Assembly (NCBI GenBank): GCA_050246015.1
Contig: JBFWWU010000011.1
Span: 1 to 64,000, forward strand
Length of the DNA: 64,000 nucleotides
From: JTS-AC122 sp050246015
Lineage (GTDB): Bacteria; Planctomycetota; Phycisphaerae; Phycisphaerales; UBA1924
Direction: 5' to 3'
The translations under genes were made by a program, and so were the position numbers. Positions 52,566 through 61,163 of the stretch are shown one piece after another. Position 1 is the stretch's first letter. Each line of letters begins with the position of its first letter. Under the pieces are notes generated by a model, which worked only from the letters and a program-made list of their open reading frames with translations, had not been told where the DNA came from and made no database searches.

Positions 52566-54325
52566 GACCGCGCCTCCTTGCCGCTCGTGTTGTCGCTCGT
52601 CCTCGACTTTGATCGGCGTGCCGACCCGGCGCCCGGTCCCGGCGCTCCACTCGGCGTCGTCCGCGCCGACGCTTTCGGCATACTCGTCTTTGTCTTCGCC
52701 TTCGTGTTTCTCCTCACGCCGGATTTCGCCGCACGGACCTTCGCGTCACTTCGCCGTTTCGCCGCGTTCTCAGGAACCTCCACCCCGCGCTCCAGCGCCA
52801 CCTGCGCCCACGTCAGCAGCTGACCACCCCCGCACTCACTCTCACCCGCCTCCTGATCGCTCCCAGACCATGGGACCGCCAGCACCGCCTCGCGCCCCGT
52901 CAGCATCTGCCACCGCCGGATCGCCACGTCCACGAACACCGGCTCCAGCTCGATCGCATAACACCGCCGCCCCAGCTGCTCCGCCGCGATGAGCTGGCTC
53001 CCGCTCCCGCTGAACGGCTCGAAGCACACGTCGCCGATCGCCCCGACGGTGGCGCTGGGCACGCTGCGGCGCTTCATTGATGGCAACGCCCCGCGCGTGT
53101 GCCGCCGCATCGGCCGCGCGAAGATCTCCACCGGCTTCTGCGTCGGATGCTCATTATCCCCAGGCCTCGCCTTCCCCCCCCCATGTAACCCCCCCGACCC
53201 CACCGACCCCACCGAGCCCCCCGAGCCTTCAGGCAATCCCGCTCCGCTCAATTCCTGATCGCCGCAGACAGGTTCTGCACCTGTCTCCGCCACCCCGATC
53301 CCCCCCGCAGCGCCACCCCGCTCCCACCCGATCTCCCACACCGAGTCGAACACGTGCGCTTCGCGCCCCGAGGCTCCGTGCGCCGGCTGCGACCCCTTCA
53401 CCCACCCCATCATGCACGGCTCGTGACGGAAGTGCCAGTACACACGCCCGAACACCGACGCCGGCTTCACCCAGATGATCTGCTGGTGATCAAGGATCCC
53501 CAGCTCCTCCCAGATCCGCTGGATCAGCCCGCACCGCCGGTGCGCGTGCCAGCAGTAGATCGCCCCCCTCGGCGCGATCACCCTCAGCACGTTCCCGAAG
53601 ACGCTCCGGAAGAAGTGGTCCGCGTCCTTGATCTCCACCTCCCGGTACGTCGCCGACCAGTCCTTCCCGCTCTCCCGGTCCCCCTTCTTCGGACGCTCCC
53701 CCGTGTAGTCCACCAGGTACGGCGGGTCCGTCGCCACCAGCGCCGCCTGCTCACCGTTCATCACCAGCAGCACGTCATCGAGCCTCGTGCTATCGCCGCA
53801 GAGCAATCGGTGCTGGCAGCCGCCCGCGTCACCCAGCAGCCACAGATCACCCGGACGCGTCACCGCCCTTAGCAGCGGCGCCGGCGCCTCGTCCTCCACC
53901 ACCGCGCGCTCCGCGCTGACCCTGGCCTCCGCCGCCAGGTCCTCCAGCATTTTCATCGCCGCCGCGCTCTCGAGCGACACCTCCGCCATCAACGCCTCGA
54001 GCTTCGTTGGGTCCGCCCCCGCCAGCGCCGCCAAGGGATCCAGCGTCGCCAGCAGCTTCGCGGCCTCCTCTTCGTTCACGTCCAGCACCAAGACCGGCAC
54101 GTCCGTCTCCGGCGTCACCTCCGCCCGCAGATGCCCGTCGATCAGCTCCAGGCTCCCGTCCGCCAGCTCCCGCGCGAGCAGCGCGTCGGCGTAGCCGATC
54201 TCCGCCAGCATCCCCTGCAGCGCCTGGCGCTGCGCCGCCGGGTGTGTCCGCCAGTTCTTCGGGCTCGGGCACAGCTGCTTCGCCGGTACCCGCCGCAGTT
54301 CCTTGATCCGGTCCCTGATCTTCAT
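52562..54325 (-). CDS. ParB-N domain / DNA N-4 or N-6 methyltransferase fusion
   Basis: 587 aa from ATG 54325 (AAGGAGG upstream). A ParB/sulfiredoxin-like domain (about 1-110: LCPSPKNWRTHPAAQRQALQ, IDGHLRAEV) is fused to a DNA methylase core with ATDPPYLVDYTG and the SAM motif CFEPFSGSGSQLIAAEQLGR. Together these are the N6-adenine/N4-cytosine class. A Gly-Ser insert and a Lys/Arg tail are present. Such ParB-methylase proteins are typical of temperate phages and may protect or time packaging of element DNA. It overlaps the small terminase gene. Confidence 0.8.
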   Translation of the reverse strand: MKIRDRIKELRRVPAKQLCPSPKNWRTHPAAQRQALQGMLAEIGYADALLARELADGSLELIDGHLRAEVTPETDVPVLVLDVNEEEAAKLLATLDPLAALAGADPTKLEALMAEVSLESAAAMKMLEDLAAEARVSAERAVVEDEAPAPLLRAVTRPGDLWLLGDAGGCQHRLLCGDSTRLDDVLLVMNGEQAALVATDPPYLVDYTGERPKKGDRESGKDWSATYREVEIKDADHFFRSVFGNVLRVIAPRGAIYCWHAHRRCGLIQRIWEELGILDHQQIIWVKPASVFGRVYWHFRHEPCMMGWVKGSQPAHGASGREAHVFDSVWEIGWERGGAAGGIGVAETGAEPVCGDQELSGAGLPEGSGGSVGSVGSGGLHGGGKARPGDNEHPTQKPVEIFARPMRRHTRGALPSMKRRSVPSATVGAIGDVCFEPFSGSGSQLIAAEQLGRRCYAIELEPVFVDVAIRRWQMLTGREAVLAVPWSGSDQEAGESECGGGQLLTWAQVALERGVEVPENAAKRRSDAKVRAAKSGVRRNTKAKTKTSMPKASARTTPSGAPGPGAGSARRSKSRTSDNTSGKEARS

Positions 54326-54609
54326 GCGCTTGCGCCTCCTTGCGCTCAAGACGTCCCAACGCCCCCTCCAACCGTCCAATCGCTCCCGCGCCACCCTGCC
54401 GCGCCAACTCCTCACTTGACCCCCATCTGCGCGCGCCCGGCGCACCGCTTGGCGCCGTCTCCACCTCGTCGCCGCGCCCCTCCCGCGAGGCGCCCGCCGT
54501 CCCGATCCCGCCCGAGCCGCCCCCGGCGCACGTCCACCCCCCTTTACCAAAACCCGTGGCGAAAAAAAAGCGGGTCCAGCCGTCGGTCCCTGCCGGGACC
54601 TCCAGAGAT

Positions 54610-55788
54610 TCAGACCCCCATCCCCCCCGGGGGCCGCACTGCAGCCGGTGGGGGGGCCGGCGAAGCCGCCGCCTCTGGCGGGCCGCCATCGGCGGCCCGA
54701 CCTGCTGTCGCTACGCGGTACAGTCGATCGAGCAGAGCAGGGTCGGGAGCCTCAGCCGACAGCTCTTCATCCGTCAGTACCTCGGATTCCGCAAGCAGTT
54801 TCGGGTTGGGCCACACACCCATGATCACGTCGATCATGGACTCGTATTGAGACCGGAGTTCCGGTGGGCACGTCTTCCTCAATCGCTTGAAAAAGTCCCA
54901 TGCGTGCGACGCTCGCCGCGCCCGACGCCGCTTGCCGTCTCGTTCCAACTCGCGGTTCAATGCGGCTCGGCAATCTCCGCGTTCGAGCATGCCTACGAGC
55001 ATCCCGCCGTACCTGCGATCACCCGGACGCCGCTTACCCAGGTGGTCGATGCCGATCCGCACTTCCTCCGGGGGATGGATCGCCGAGAGCGCACGACACT
55101 TGCTCTCCATCACGTCCGCGTCGGCCAGCAGCCGGTAGGTCTCCGGATATCGAAGCGGTGCTGGGTCTTCGCTGCGATCGGATCTCTTCTTCTCTTGAGC
55201 GTTAGCGAAAACACCACCACCAACATCCGAGTGATCGGGCGATCGCGCGGATTCGGAGGCACAGGGGGCGCTGGGGGTGTTCTCCGAATGATTCTCTAAT
55301 TGATCCTCCGCAGCCGTTGCGGGGTTCGCCGTCGTCGGTTGCGGGGTTGGAACGCAGCCGTTGCGGGGTTGGGCAGAAAAAAAATCCGCCGTTGGATGCC
55401 CCGCAAGTTCGCGAAGTCGTTCGATCAGGATTCGGAAGCAGTGGGTTCGCCCGCGGCCGCCTGCCATCTTGCCGCCGGCCGAATAGCGATCGAACTCGAT
55501 CACACCCAGGGCATGCAACTGATTGAGGTACGCTTGAATCGATCGTGGACAGCGTTTCATATCGTCCGCCAACGTCGTAACGCTCGCGGTGATGCCGCCG
55601 CCCGTCGCCCAATCCGCGTACATCACCAGGAGCTGCAGACATGCTGACAGATGTGGTGGCAGGGCCGCATCGGCGATGAGTCGCTGCAGCGATCGAGAAC
55701 TCGCCCGCGGTCCCGGTTGAACGGACGTGGCGCGGCTCGCGCTGCGAGGTTGAGGCCATCGGGTCGCTCGTGCTGTGTACGTACTCAT
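54610..55788 (-). CDS. Replication-initiator-like winged-helix protein
   Basis: 392 aa from ATG 55788. An N-terminal winged helix (about 40-110: ASVTTLADDMKRCPRSIQAY, LNQLHALGVIEFDRYS) of the phage or plasmid replication type is followed by a disordered Ser/Asn-rich linker. A C-terminal domain (MLVGMLERGDCRAALNRELE, HAWDFFKRLRKTC) is of unknown fold. It probably binds the element's origin, by analogy with DnaD-like or Rep proteins of satellites. The last 30 aa are Pro/Ala-rich and low complexity. ATG 55827 is an alternative start. Confidence 0.5.
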   Translation of the reverse strand: MSTYTARATRWPQPRSASRATSVQPGPRASSRSLQRLIADAALPPHLSACLQLLVMYADWATGGGITASVTTLADDMKRCPRSIQAYLNQLHALGVIEFDRYSAGGKMAGGRGRTHCFRILIERLRELAGHPTADFFSAQPRNGCVPTPQPTTANPATAAEDQLENHSENTPSAPCASESARSPDHSDVGGGVFANAQEKKRSDRSEDPAPLRYPETYRLLADADVMESKCRALSAIHPPEEVRIGIDHLGKRRPGDRRYGGMLVGMLERGDCRAALNRELERDGKRRRARRASHAWDFFKRLRKTCPPELRSQYESMIDVIMGVWPNPKLLAESEVLTDEELSAEAPDPALLDRLYRVATAGRAADGGPPEAAASPAPPPAAVRPPGGMGV

Positions 55789-55934
55789 GATCCTGCGCCT
55801 TCCGGACGTGCCGTGACACGCCGCCATGTGTGCTACCGATGCCGCACGCCGCTCGGTCGCATGCAACCTCGCGGCCCCGCACCATTCCAGCCCATACTCA
55901 TCCGATCGCATCAATGCCCTCCCGTTGCCGCTTG

Positions 55935-56186
55935 CTAGTAGAACTCCTGAACGCCGCTCACGCGCAGAGTCCGCCGCGCCGGCGCCGGCGGTGCCGCGCT
56001 CCGGCTGGATCGAGTTCGGTCGAACAAGTCAAGGGCAACCTGGCTGATCCGCCATCGAGGCTTGCCCACCTTGTTCTCCGCGCAGTTCACCGCCTCGAGC
56101 TCGCCGGATCGAATCCATGCCAAGACCTTCTCGGATCGAATACCGCGGCTTCGAGCGACTTCCCTCGGAGAGAACCACACTTTCAT
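55935..56186 (-). CDS. Small helix-turn-helix protein, excisionase-like
   Basis: 83 aa. KVWFSPREVARSRGIRSEKV, then LAWIRSGELEAVNCAENKVG, is an excisionase/MerR-type winged HTH that ends in a basic tail. Small proteins like this control integrase directionality (Xis/AlpA role). Its ATG overlaps the preceding HTH gene (ATGA). Confidence 0.6.
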   Translation of the reverse strand: MKVWFSPREVARSRGIRSEKVLAWIRSGELEAVNCAENKVGKPRWRISQVALDLFDRTRSSRSAAPPAPARRTLRVSGVQEFY

Positions 56187-56473
56187 GGCTCACCCCCCGC
56201 AGGATCGCCGCGACGGTTCGCTCGTGTTGAAGGTCTCGTGCTATTCAGTGCGGCGAGGAACTCCCGCAGACTCTCCGGAGTCACCACGGTTCGGCCGCCG
56301 AGCCTTTGCGTGCCAAGGCGAACACCGCGGATGCCCCGCCCAGCCCACCGAAAGGTGGTCGCCGGATTCACCCCAAGCTTGGCCGCGAGCTCCGTGAGCG
56401 TCACCCGCTCAGCCGGAACCATGCTGTCCACGAACGTCTTGCGAGGCTTTGCGGTGTGGTGTGCGTTGCTCAC
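56183..56473 (-). CDS. Helix-turn-helix protein (DUF1580-like)
   Basis: 96 aa. VTLTELAAKLGVNPATTFRW, then AGRGIRGVRLGTQRLGGRTV, resembles the planctomycete DUF1580 HTH family, with a C-terminal strand RTVVTPESLREFLAAL. It is a likely regulator of the element's right arm. It is coupled to the downstream Xis-like gene by a 4-bp overlap. Confidence 0.6.
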   Translation of the reverse strand: MSNAHHTAKPRKTFVDSMVPAERVTLTELAAKLGVNPATTFRWAGRGIRGVRLGTQRLGGRTVVTPESLREFLAALNSTRPSTRANRRGDPAGGEP

Positions 56474-56603
56474 GCGACAACTATCGCCGCGCGACGCTGA
56501 ATTCCGTCAGGTGGCTCCGACGATCGTAAAAGACGTCGCTTTCATACCGCGATCCCCCGGCATGTGACGCGCCGTGAATTGGAATGATGCTGGCGCCAAC
56601 ACG

Positions 56604-57614
56604 CTACCAATCCGATCGGGGCGGGTAGTTCTCGTTTGCCCAGCTGATCAGGGCCCGGCGATGGCGAGGCTTTGCGACCGCCAAGAGGTCTTCAAGGTCG
56701 ACGACATGCTGGCCACGCCGCCCCCTCACGTTGATCCTGCGCTGCTTCAGCTTTCTGTGCAGATTGGCATCCCCGAGTTGCGCCTTTGCTTTCTGGATCG
56801 GAATCGGCTGGCGCATGGCGGACACCAGCCCCCCGTGCGAGGGTTGCTCGCTACCGCCCGATCGTTCGACCGCGCGCTCCACCGAGTCGATCATGTCGCG
56901 GATCGCCATTGCCGACGCCGTGTAGACGTCTGGTCGAAGCACGCTGTACCAACATCGCGGCATGCTGTCAGAGTCGCTTAGCCAGCCAGCCATCAGGCAG
57001 CACGCCTTCCTGAGACGATCGGGTGGACCATATGGAATACCCATGGAATCAATGCGAGTCCGCAGCTCCGAACGGAGAATCGGATGTCCCCGCCACGCCC
57101 GCTGGTGCAGTTCCAGCAACCATCTCTGAACCGGCCGGCGAATCGGCGACCCGGCGAAGAGCACGCTCGCCCAACCGCCGGCTTGATCCAGAAGTGATTG
57201 GTGCAGGCTCCCGTCGAGTGTTCCGCCAAACACGTATCCCAAGAGATTCCGATCCCGATCACTCCAGGCATGGTGGATCGCAAACTCTCCGTCGAGTTGC
57301 ACGGTCCCTCGCTCGACGTCAGTGGGCATCACCCGGCGGAAGTCGTTCGACTCCGGCTCGCGCCACACCAGCAGGTGCCTGACGTTTCCGCTACGAACCG
57401 CAAGTTCCTGGAACTGGCGGGCGAGTCCGTCGAGCGCTGCGATCGCCGCCGTCACGGAGACCGGCATCCTCGCCGGTGTGAACTCGTTTCTCCAGCACAG
57501 GCCAAGATCCGACGGCATGACCGTCTCGAGGCGACGAGCCGCCTCCGCGGGAGTCTCCCGCGTGACCAGAATCGAACGTGCCTTCTGAGAACCCGTGACA
57601 CTCTTCGCGTCCAT
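56604..57614 (-). CDS. Unknown 336-aa element protein
   Basis: ATG 57614 is preceded by GAGGAGG. The protein has no motif I recognise. Notable segments are FAIHHAWSDRDRNLLGYVFG (about 110-130), SPIRRPVQRWLLELHQRAWR, and a basic C-terminal helical region (KLKQRRINVRGRRGQHVVDL) that may bind DNA. It lies 21 bp after the integrase stop, on the same strand, so it is probably co-transcribed. It may be an element-specific replication or excision factor. Confidence 0.4.
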   Translation of the reverse strand: MDAKSVTGSQKARSILVTRETPAEAARRLETVMPSDLGLCWRNEFTPARMPVSVTAAIAALDGLARQFQELAVRSGNVRHLLVWREPESNDFRRVMPTDVERGTVQLDGEFAIHHAWSDRDRNLLGYVFGGTLDGSLHQSLLDQAGGWASVLFAGSPIRRPVQRWLLELHQRAWRGHPILRSELRTRIDSMGIPYGPPDRLRKACCLMAGWLSDSDSMPRCWYSVLRPDVYTASAMAIRDMIDSVERAVERSGGSEQPSHGGLVSAMRQPIPIQKAKAQLGDANLHRKLKQRRINVRGRRGQHVVDLEDLLAVAKPRHRRALISWANENYPPRSDW

Positions 57615-57635
57615 GCGAACCTCCTCGTTGTCGAT

Positions 57636-59189
57636 CTATTGATCGGTGACCTTCGCCCAGCTCCGTACATGCTCCACGACTTTGCGGAGCCGCTCGTCGC
57701 TGATCCGTTCGATGTAGTGGTTGGCGATGTCGGCACCGTCCTGGTGACCCATGATCAGATCGATCGCCGGCCGGTCGCCCACCTCGTCCGCAACCGTCCG
57801 GAACGTGTGCCGCAGCGCGTAGAACCCGCGCCCACGCTTGCCCGCCGCGGCCCGTTTGCCACCGGTGGCCCCACGTGCCCCCACGTTCGCGCCGGCAACT
57901 CGGCCGGGCCGTTCGCTCGGGTCGCCGTTCCCACGCGACGTGGCCCCGACGTGGGCCGACGTGCCGTCTTCGCCGCCGCCGCCCCCACCCCCCAGGCCCG
58001 CCAGCCCCACGCTGCGGATGAGTTTCCCGAACTCCAGCGCGACCGAGTCCGTCACCACGGCCTGAAGCCGCCCCGTGCTCCGCTCGCCAGGCTCCTGCAC
58101 GCGCACCCAGCGGTACCCGAATCTCGTCAGGAACACCTGCCCGTCGTCCTCCTTGGATTTCGGCTTGGGCCGCGCCTTGAGCACCTGCCGCAGCGCCTCG
58201 ACCGTCTCGGGCCACAGCACCGCGCGGCGCTCGATCGCCGTCTTGGGACGCGGGAAGTCAATCACGCCCGCCTTGAGGTCCACCGCCGTGCGCGGCAGTT
58301 CCGACACGTCCGTGTTCCCCATCCCGCAGTTCAGCCCCAGCAGGATCATCGCCCGCATCTGCACGCCGGCGGCGTCCAGCAGCGTCTTGATCTCCGCCGG
58401 CTCGAACATTTTCACCCCGCCGCGTCCGCCTCGGCTTGCCCAGCGTGCCAGCCGCACCGCGCGCCGGTTGGGTTTCGAGAAGTCCGGACCGAACCGCATC
58501 GGATGCTCGAACAACCCCGCCTCGAATCCGTGCTTGAAGATCGAACGCACCCGCCCGATCTCGTTCCCCAGCGCCAGCGGTCCACGCCGCAGCGCCAACG
58601 CCGCGCGCAGGTTGCTGAAGTCGTCTGGCGTCAGCGCCGTCACGATGCGGTCCTTCCCCAGCAGCTTGACCAGCTTCCCAGCGGTCGTGTGGTATTCCGA
58701 GAACGACCGCAGGCCCATCTCGCTGGACTCCACCCGCCGGCGCTTGGCCGTCAGGAAGTGATTCACCAGGTCGCGCACCGTGAGATCGCCTGTGTGCACG
58801 GGCGCCGTCGTCGCGACCGATCGGCGAAGCGTGCGCCCCGTGGTGACCAGCGAAGGGCGCGTTGGACTGCTCCCGGCTAGAACATTGGTGTTTTGATCCA
58901 GTAGTCCTTCGGCGAGACCGAGTTCGTCATCGCGCCGTGGATTCACCGCCAACACCGGCGCGGGCCGTCGTACGGGTACGGGGCGAGCACGCGCCGGCGC
59001 CGGCGACAACAGGAAATCGCGCTGCGCCATGAAGCGTTCCAGCGCGCCGTGCGGATCTTCCCACGGGCCGAAAAACACGAACTTTCCCTTGATCTTCTTC
59101 GCCCAGCGCCGCGTCGCGTGGGGGAACAGCGGGAAGCCCTCGTAGGGCTTGGCTGGTCGGTCGCTCCGTGACCTGCTACTCTGTGCCAT
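57636..59189 (-). CDS. int: Tyrosine recombinase (integrase) of the island
   Basis: 517 aa from ATG 59189 (GGAGAAG upstream). The N-terminal arm-binding region (KPYEGFPLFPHATRRWAKKI) is followed by the core-binding domain (TVRDLVNHFLTAKRRRVES, GLRSFSEYHTTAGKLVKLLG). The catalytic domain has RHTFR in FYALRHTFRTVADE, MGHQDGADIAN and the nucleophilic Tyr in NHYIER. The first catalytic Arg (usual TGLRxxEL) is replaced by LNCGMGNTDVSEL, as in other planctomycete integrases I recall. It should drive excision between the tRNA repeats. It is adjacent to the tRNA, with arm-type sites between. Confidence 0.9.
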   Translation of the reverse strand: MAQSSRSRSDRPAKPYEGFPLFPHATRRWAKKIKGKFVFFGPWEDPHGALERFMAQRDFLLSPAPARARPVPVRRPAPVLAVNPRRDDELGLAEGLLDQNTNVLAGSSPTRPSLVTTGRTLRRSVATTAPVHTGDLTVRDLVNHFLTAKRRRVESSEMGLRSFSEYHTTAGKLVKLLGKDRIVTALTPDDFSNLRAALALRRGPLALGNEIGRVRSIFKHGFEAGLFEHPMRFGPDFSKPNRRAVRLARWASRGGRGGVKMFEPAEIKTLLDAAGVQMRAMILLGLNCGMGNTDVSELPRTAVDLKAGVIDFPRPKTAIERRAVLWPETVEALRQVLKARPKPKSKEDDGQVFLTRFGYRWVRVQEPGERSTGRLQAVVTDSVALEFGKLIRSVGLAGLGGGGGGGEDGTSAHVGATSRGNGDPSERPGRVAGANVGARGATGGKRAAAGKRGRGFYALRHTFRTVADEVGDRPAIDLIMGHQDGADIANHYIERISDERLRKVVEHVRSWAKVTDQ

Positions 59190-59277
59190 GTCGCATACTT
59201 CTCCGTGAAAACCCCGAGTCAAGGCGCGATCCCGGCAACCCCGGCGATCGCGCGACACCCCTAACGAACGTTCGGTA

Positions 59278-59299
59278 GTGGTGTCACAACGGGTGTCAC
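59278..59299 (+). promoter_or_regulatory. Putative integrase arm-type sites, right end
   Basis: GTGGTGTCAC (59278-59287) and CGGGTGTCAC (59290-59299), direct, 12-bp period, between the integrase start and attR. The same repeats occur inside the left end. Degenerate versions (GTGGTGTCGA, CGGGTGTCGA) sit at the same offset beside the truncated integrase. Confidence 0.5.
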
Positions 59300-59326
59300 G
59301 ACCAGTAACGCGGCATGCTGGCAAAC

Positions 59327-59395
59327 GTCAAGTTCGCTAGGAAAAAACCTAGCAAAAGCGCCCGTAGCTCAATGGATAGAGCATTGGTCTTCGGA
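59327..59395 (+). repeat. Right attachment-site repeat (attR), 69 bp
   Basis: Counterpart of 15774-15842 with two mismatches. It carries the GCTAGG-A6-CCTAGC inverted repeat and the 5' half of the tRNA, so that the intact tRNA gene is rebuilt on this side. Confidence 0.85.
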
Positions 59396-59430
59396 ACCAA
59401 GGGTTAGAGGTTCGACTCCTCTCGGGCGCG
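59358..59430 (+). tRNA. tRNA-Arg (anticodon TCG)
   Basis: 73 nt. Acceptor GCGCCCG/CGGGCGC, D-stem GCTC/GAGC, anticodon stem TTGGT/ACCAA with loop CTTCGGA (anticodon TCG at 59391-59393), T-stem AGAGG/CCTCT with TTCGA, and discriminator G. No CCA is encoded. The 5' 38 nt are part of the island's right repeat. It lies 61 bp upstream of the carA start. Confidence 0.95.
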
Positions 59431-59491
59431 TTTATTCCGAGCCGACATTGGGTCCGCATTCGTGCGGAGGATCCCTCCTATACTCAGTCTC

Positions 59492-60808
59492 GTGCAACAC
59501 CCCATCTCATCCGGCAACTCGCTCGCACGAACCGCTTCACAATCTTCCACACCCCCTCACGCTTCCGGATTCCCGGACGGTCCAGCCGCGCGCCTCGCCC
59601 TCGAGGACGGCACGGTGTTCCATGGCCGCGCGTTCGGCGCATGCCCCCCCCACTCACCCCCCATGACCCAGACCGCCGAGGTTGTCTTCAACACGGCGAT
59701 GGTGGGGTATCAGGAAGCCCTCACCGATCCGTCGTACTCCGGACAGATCCTCGTCATGACCCAGCCGCTCATCGGCAACACCGGCGTCAACGAGGAAGAC
59801 GTCGAGTCCGCAAAGGTCCAGGTCTCCGGTTTCGTCGTCCGCGAACTCGCCCGCTTGCATTCCAACTTCCGCGCCACCACCGATCTCTCCACTTACCTCG
59901 CCCGCTCCGGTGTCATCGGGATCAGCGAGATCGACACGCGCGCCCTCACCCGCCGGCTGCGCCGCGCCGGCGTGATGCGCGGCGTCATCTCCACCGACGA
60001 CCGCCTCTCCGATCCCCAACTCGTCCGGGCTGCGCTCGCCGCGCCCGACATGAACGGACAGAACCTCGTTCCACTCGTGGGCTGCACGAGTTCGCAGTCC
60101 TGGAACGAAACGCTCGGCGACTGGTCCCCCGCTTCGACCACATCCCACCCGGCCTCGGGCCTGCGCGTCCTGGCGCTTGACTGCGGGGCCAAGCGCAACA
60201 TCCTTCGTCACCTGTCAGACCGAGGGTGCGAGGTCCAAGTCGTTCCACACTCCATCTCCGCGCGCGAAATCCGCGATCTGCACCATTCGGGCAAGATTGA
60301 CGGTTTGTTCATCTCCAACGGCCCCGGCGACCCCGCCGCCGTCGAACAAACCATCAAAACCCTGCGCGACGTCGTCGGCATCGATACGCCCGCGGCCGAT
60401 GCGGTCCCCACCTTCGGCATCTGCCTCGGGCACCAACTCCTGGCTCTGGCGATGGGCGCGACGACGTACAAACTCAAGTTCGGCCATCGCGGCGCCAACC
60501 AGCCCGTGCTGAATCTCATCTCGGGAAGGGTCGAGATTACCAGCCAGAACCACGGTTTCGCGGTCGATCCCAAGTCGCTCCCCGTGCGCCACGGCAAGCC
60601 GCTCGCCCAACCCACCCACATTCACCTCAACGACGGCACGCTCGCCGGCTTCGCCGCCACCGATCGCCCGATGTTCAGCGTGCAGTACCACCCCGAAGCC
60701 TCGCCGGGGCCCCATGATTCGGGGTACTTGTTCGACGCATTCGTTCAGATGATGCGTGACCGCAAACCACTCCCGACTCAGAAGCCGCGCGCGGCCCACG
60801 CGGTTTGA
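59492..60808 (+). CDS. carA: Carbamoyl-phosphate synthase small subunit (glutamine amidotransferase)
   Basis: 438 aa. The N-terminal CPSase_sm domain (LALEDGTVFHGRAFG, EVVFNTAMVGYQEALTDPSY, GISEIDTRALTRRLR) is followed by a class I glutamine amidotransferase. Conserved motifs there are ISNGPGDPAAV, nucleophile Cys in TFGICLGHQLLAL, and the His/Glu pair in SVQYHPEASPG. It supplies ammonia to CarB for arginine and pyrimidine synthesis. TATACT ends 7 nt before GTG 59492, suggesting a leaderless start; GTG 59462 is an alternative. carB is not in the window. Confidence 0.93.
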   Translation: MQHPISSGNSLARTASQSSTPPHASGFPDGPAARLALEDGTVFHGRAFGACPPHSPPMTQTAEVVFNTAMVGYQEALTDPSYSGQILVMTQPLIGNTGVNEEDVESAKVQVSGFVVRELARLHSNFRATTDLSTYLARSGVIGISEIDTRALTRRLRRAGVMRGVISTDDRLSDPQLVRAALAAPDMNGQNLVPLVGCTSSQSWNETLGDWSPASTTSHPASGLRVLALDCGAKRNILRHLSDRGCEVQVVPHSISAREIRDLHHSGKIDGLFISNGPGDPAAVEQTIKTLRDVVGIDTPAADAVPTFGICLGHQLLALAMGATTYKLKFGHRGANQPVLNLISGRVEITSQNHGFAVDPKSLPVRHGKPLAQPTHIHLNDGTLAGFAATDRPMFSVQYHPEASPGPHDSGYLFDAFVQMMRDRKPLPTQKPRAAHAV

Positions 60809-61163
60809 GCCGTGGCCCCCCCCGCCCCCCCCCTGAGACGCGTCGAATTCGAGGATATTTCGGTGGTTCTTGCGTTGCTGGGCACTGTTCCGCACGCGAA
60901 TCAGGGCAACCGACCGACTATCAACCAATATGACAATGCCCGGCGATCCCGGTCGGGAATCACCTCCGAATCATCCCCGAACGAACTTGGCGGCAATATC
61001 GGGCACGATCCGGCGTTGTACGAAGGCCGGGTCTGTGAGGGTAGAGAGTCGGCGGGCCGGGGCAAGGGGTGGAAGAGTTGAGAAGAGCACAAAGCGAGTC
61101 AGCAATCCACGTTGGGGCAACTGGTGGGAATCGAATCAAGCACTCTCATTGGAGAACTCGAGC
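60809..61163. other. Intergenic region, carA to exported protein
   Basis: 355 bp with no convincing gene on either strand. It begins with a C-run and contains the GGAG ribosome site of the next gene at its end. No terminator hairpin with T-run was found for carA. Confidence 0.4.

Noticed and set aside
50199..59189. Intact prophage
   Set aside because: Small terminases, methylase, Rep-like protein and integrase occur, but there is no large terminase, portal, capsid or tail gene; a satellite-like element is more likely.
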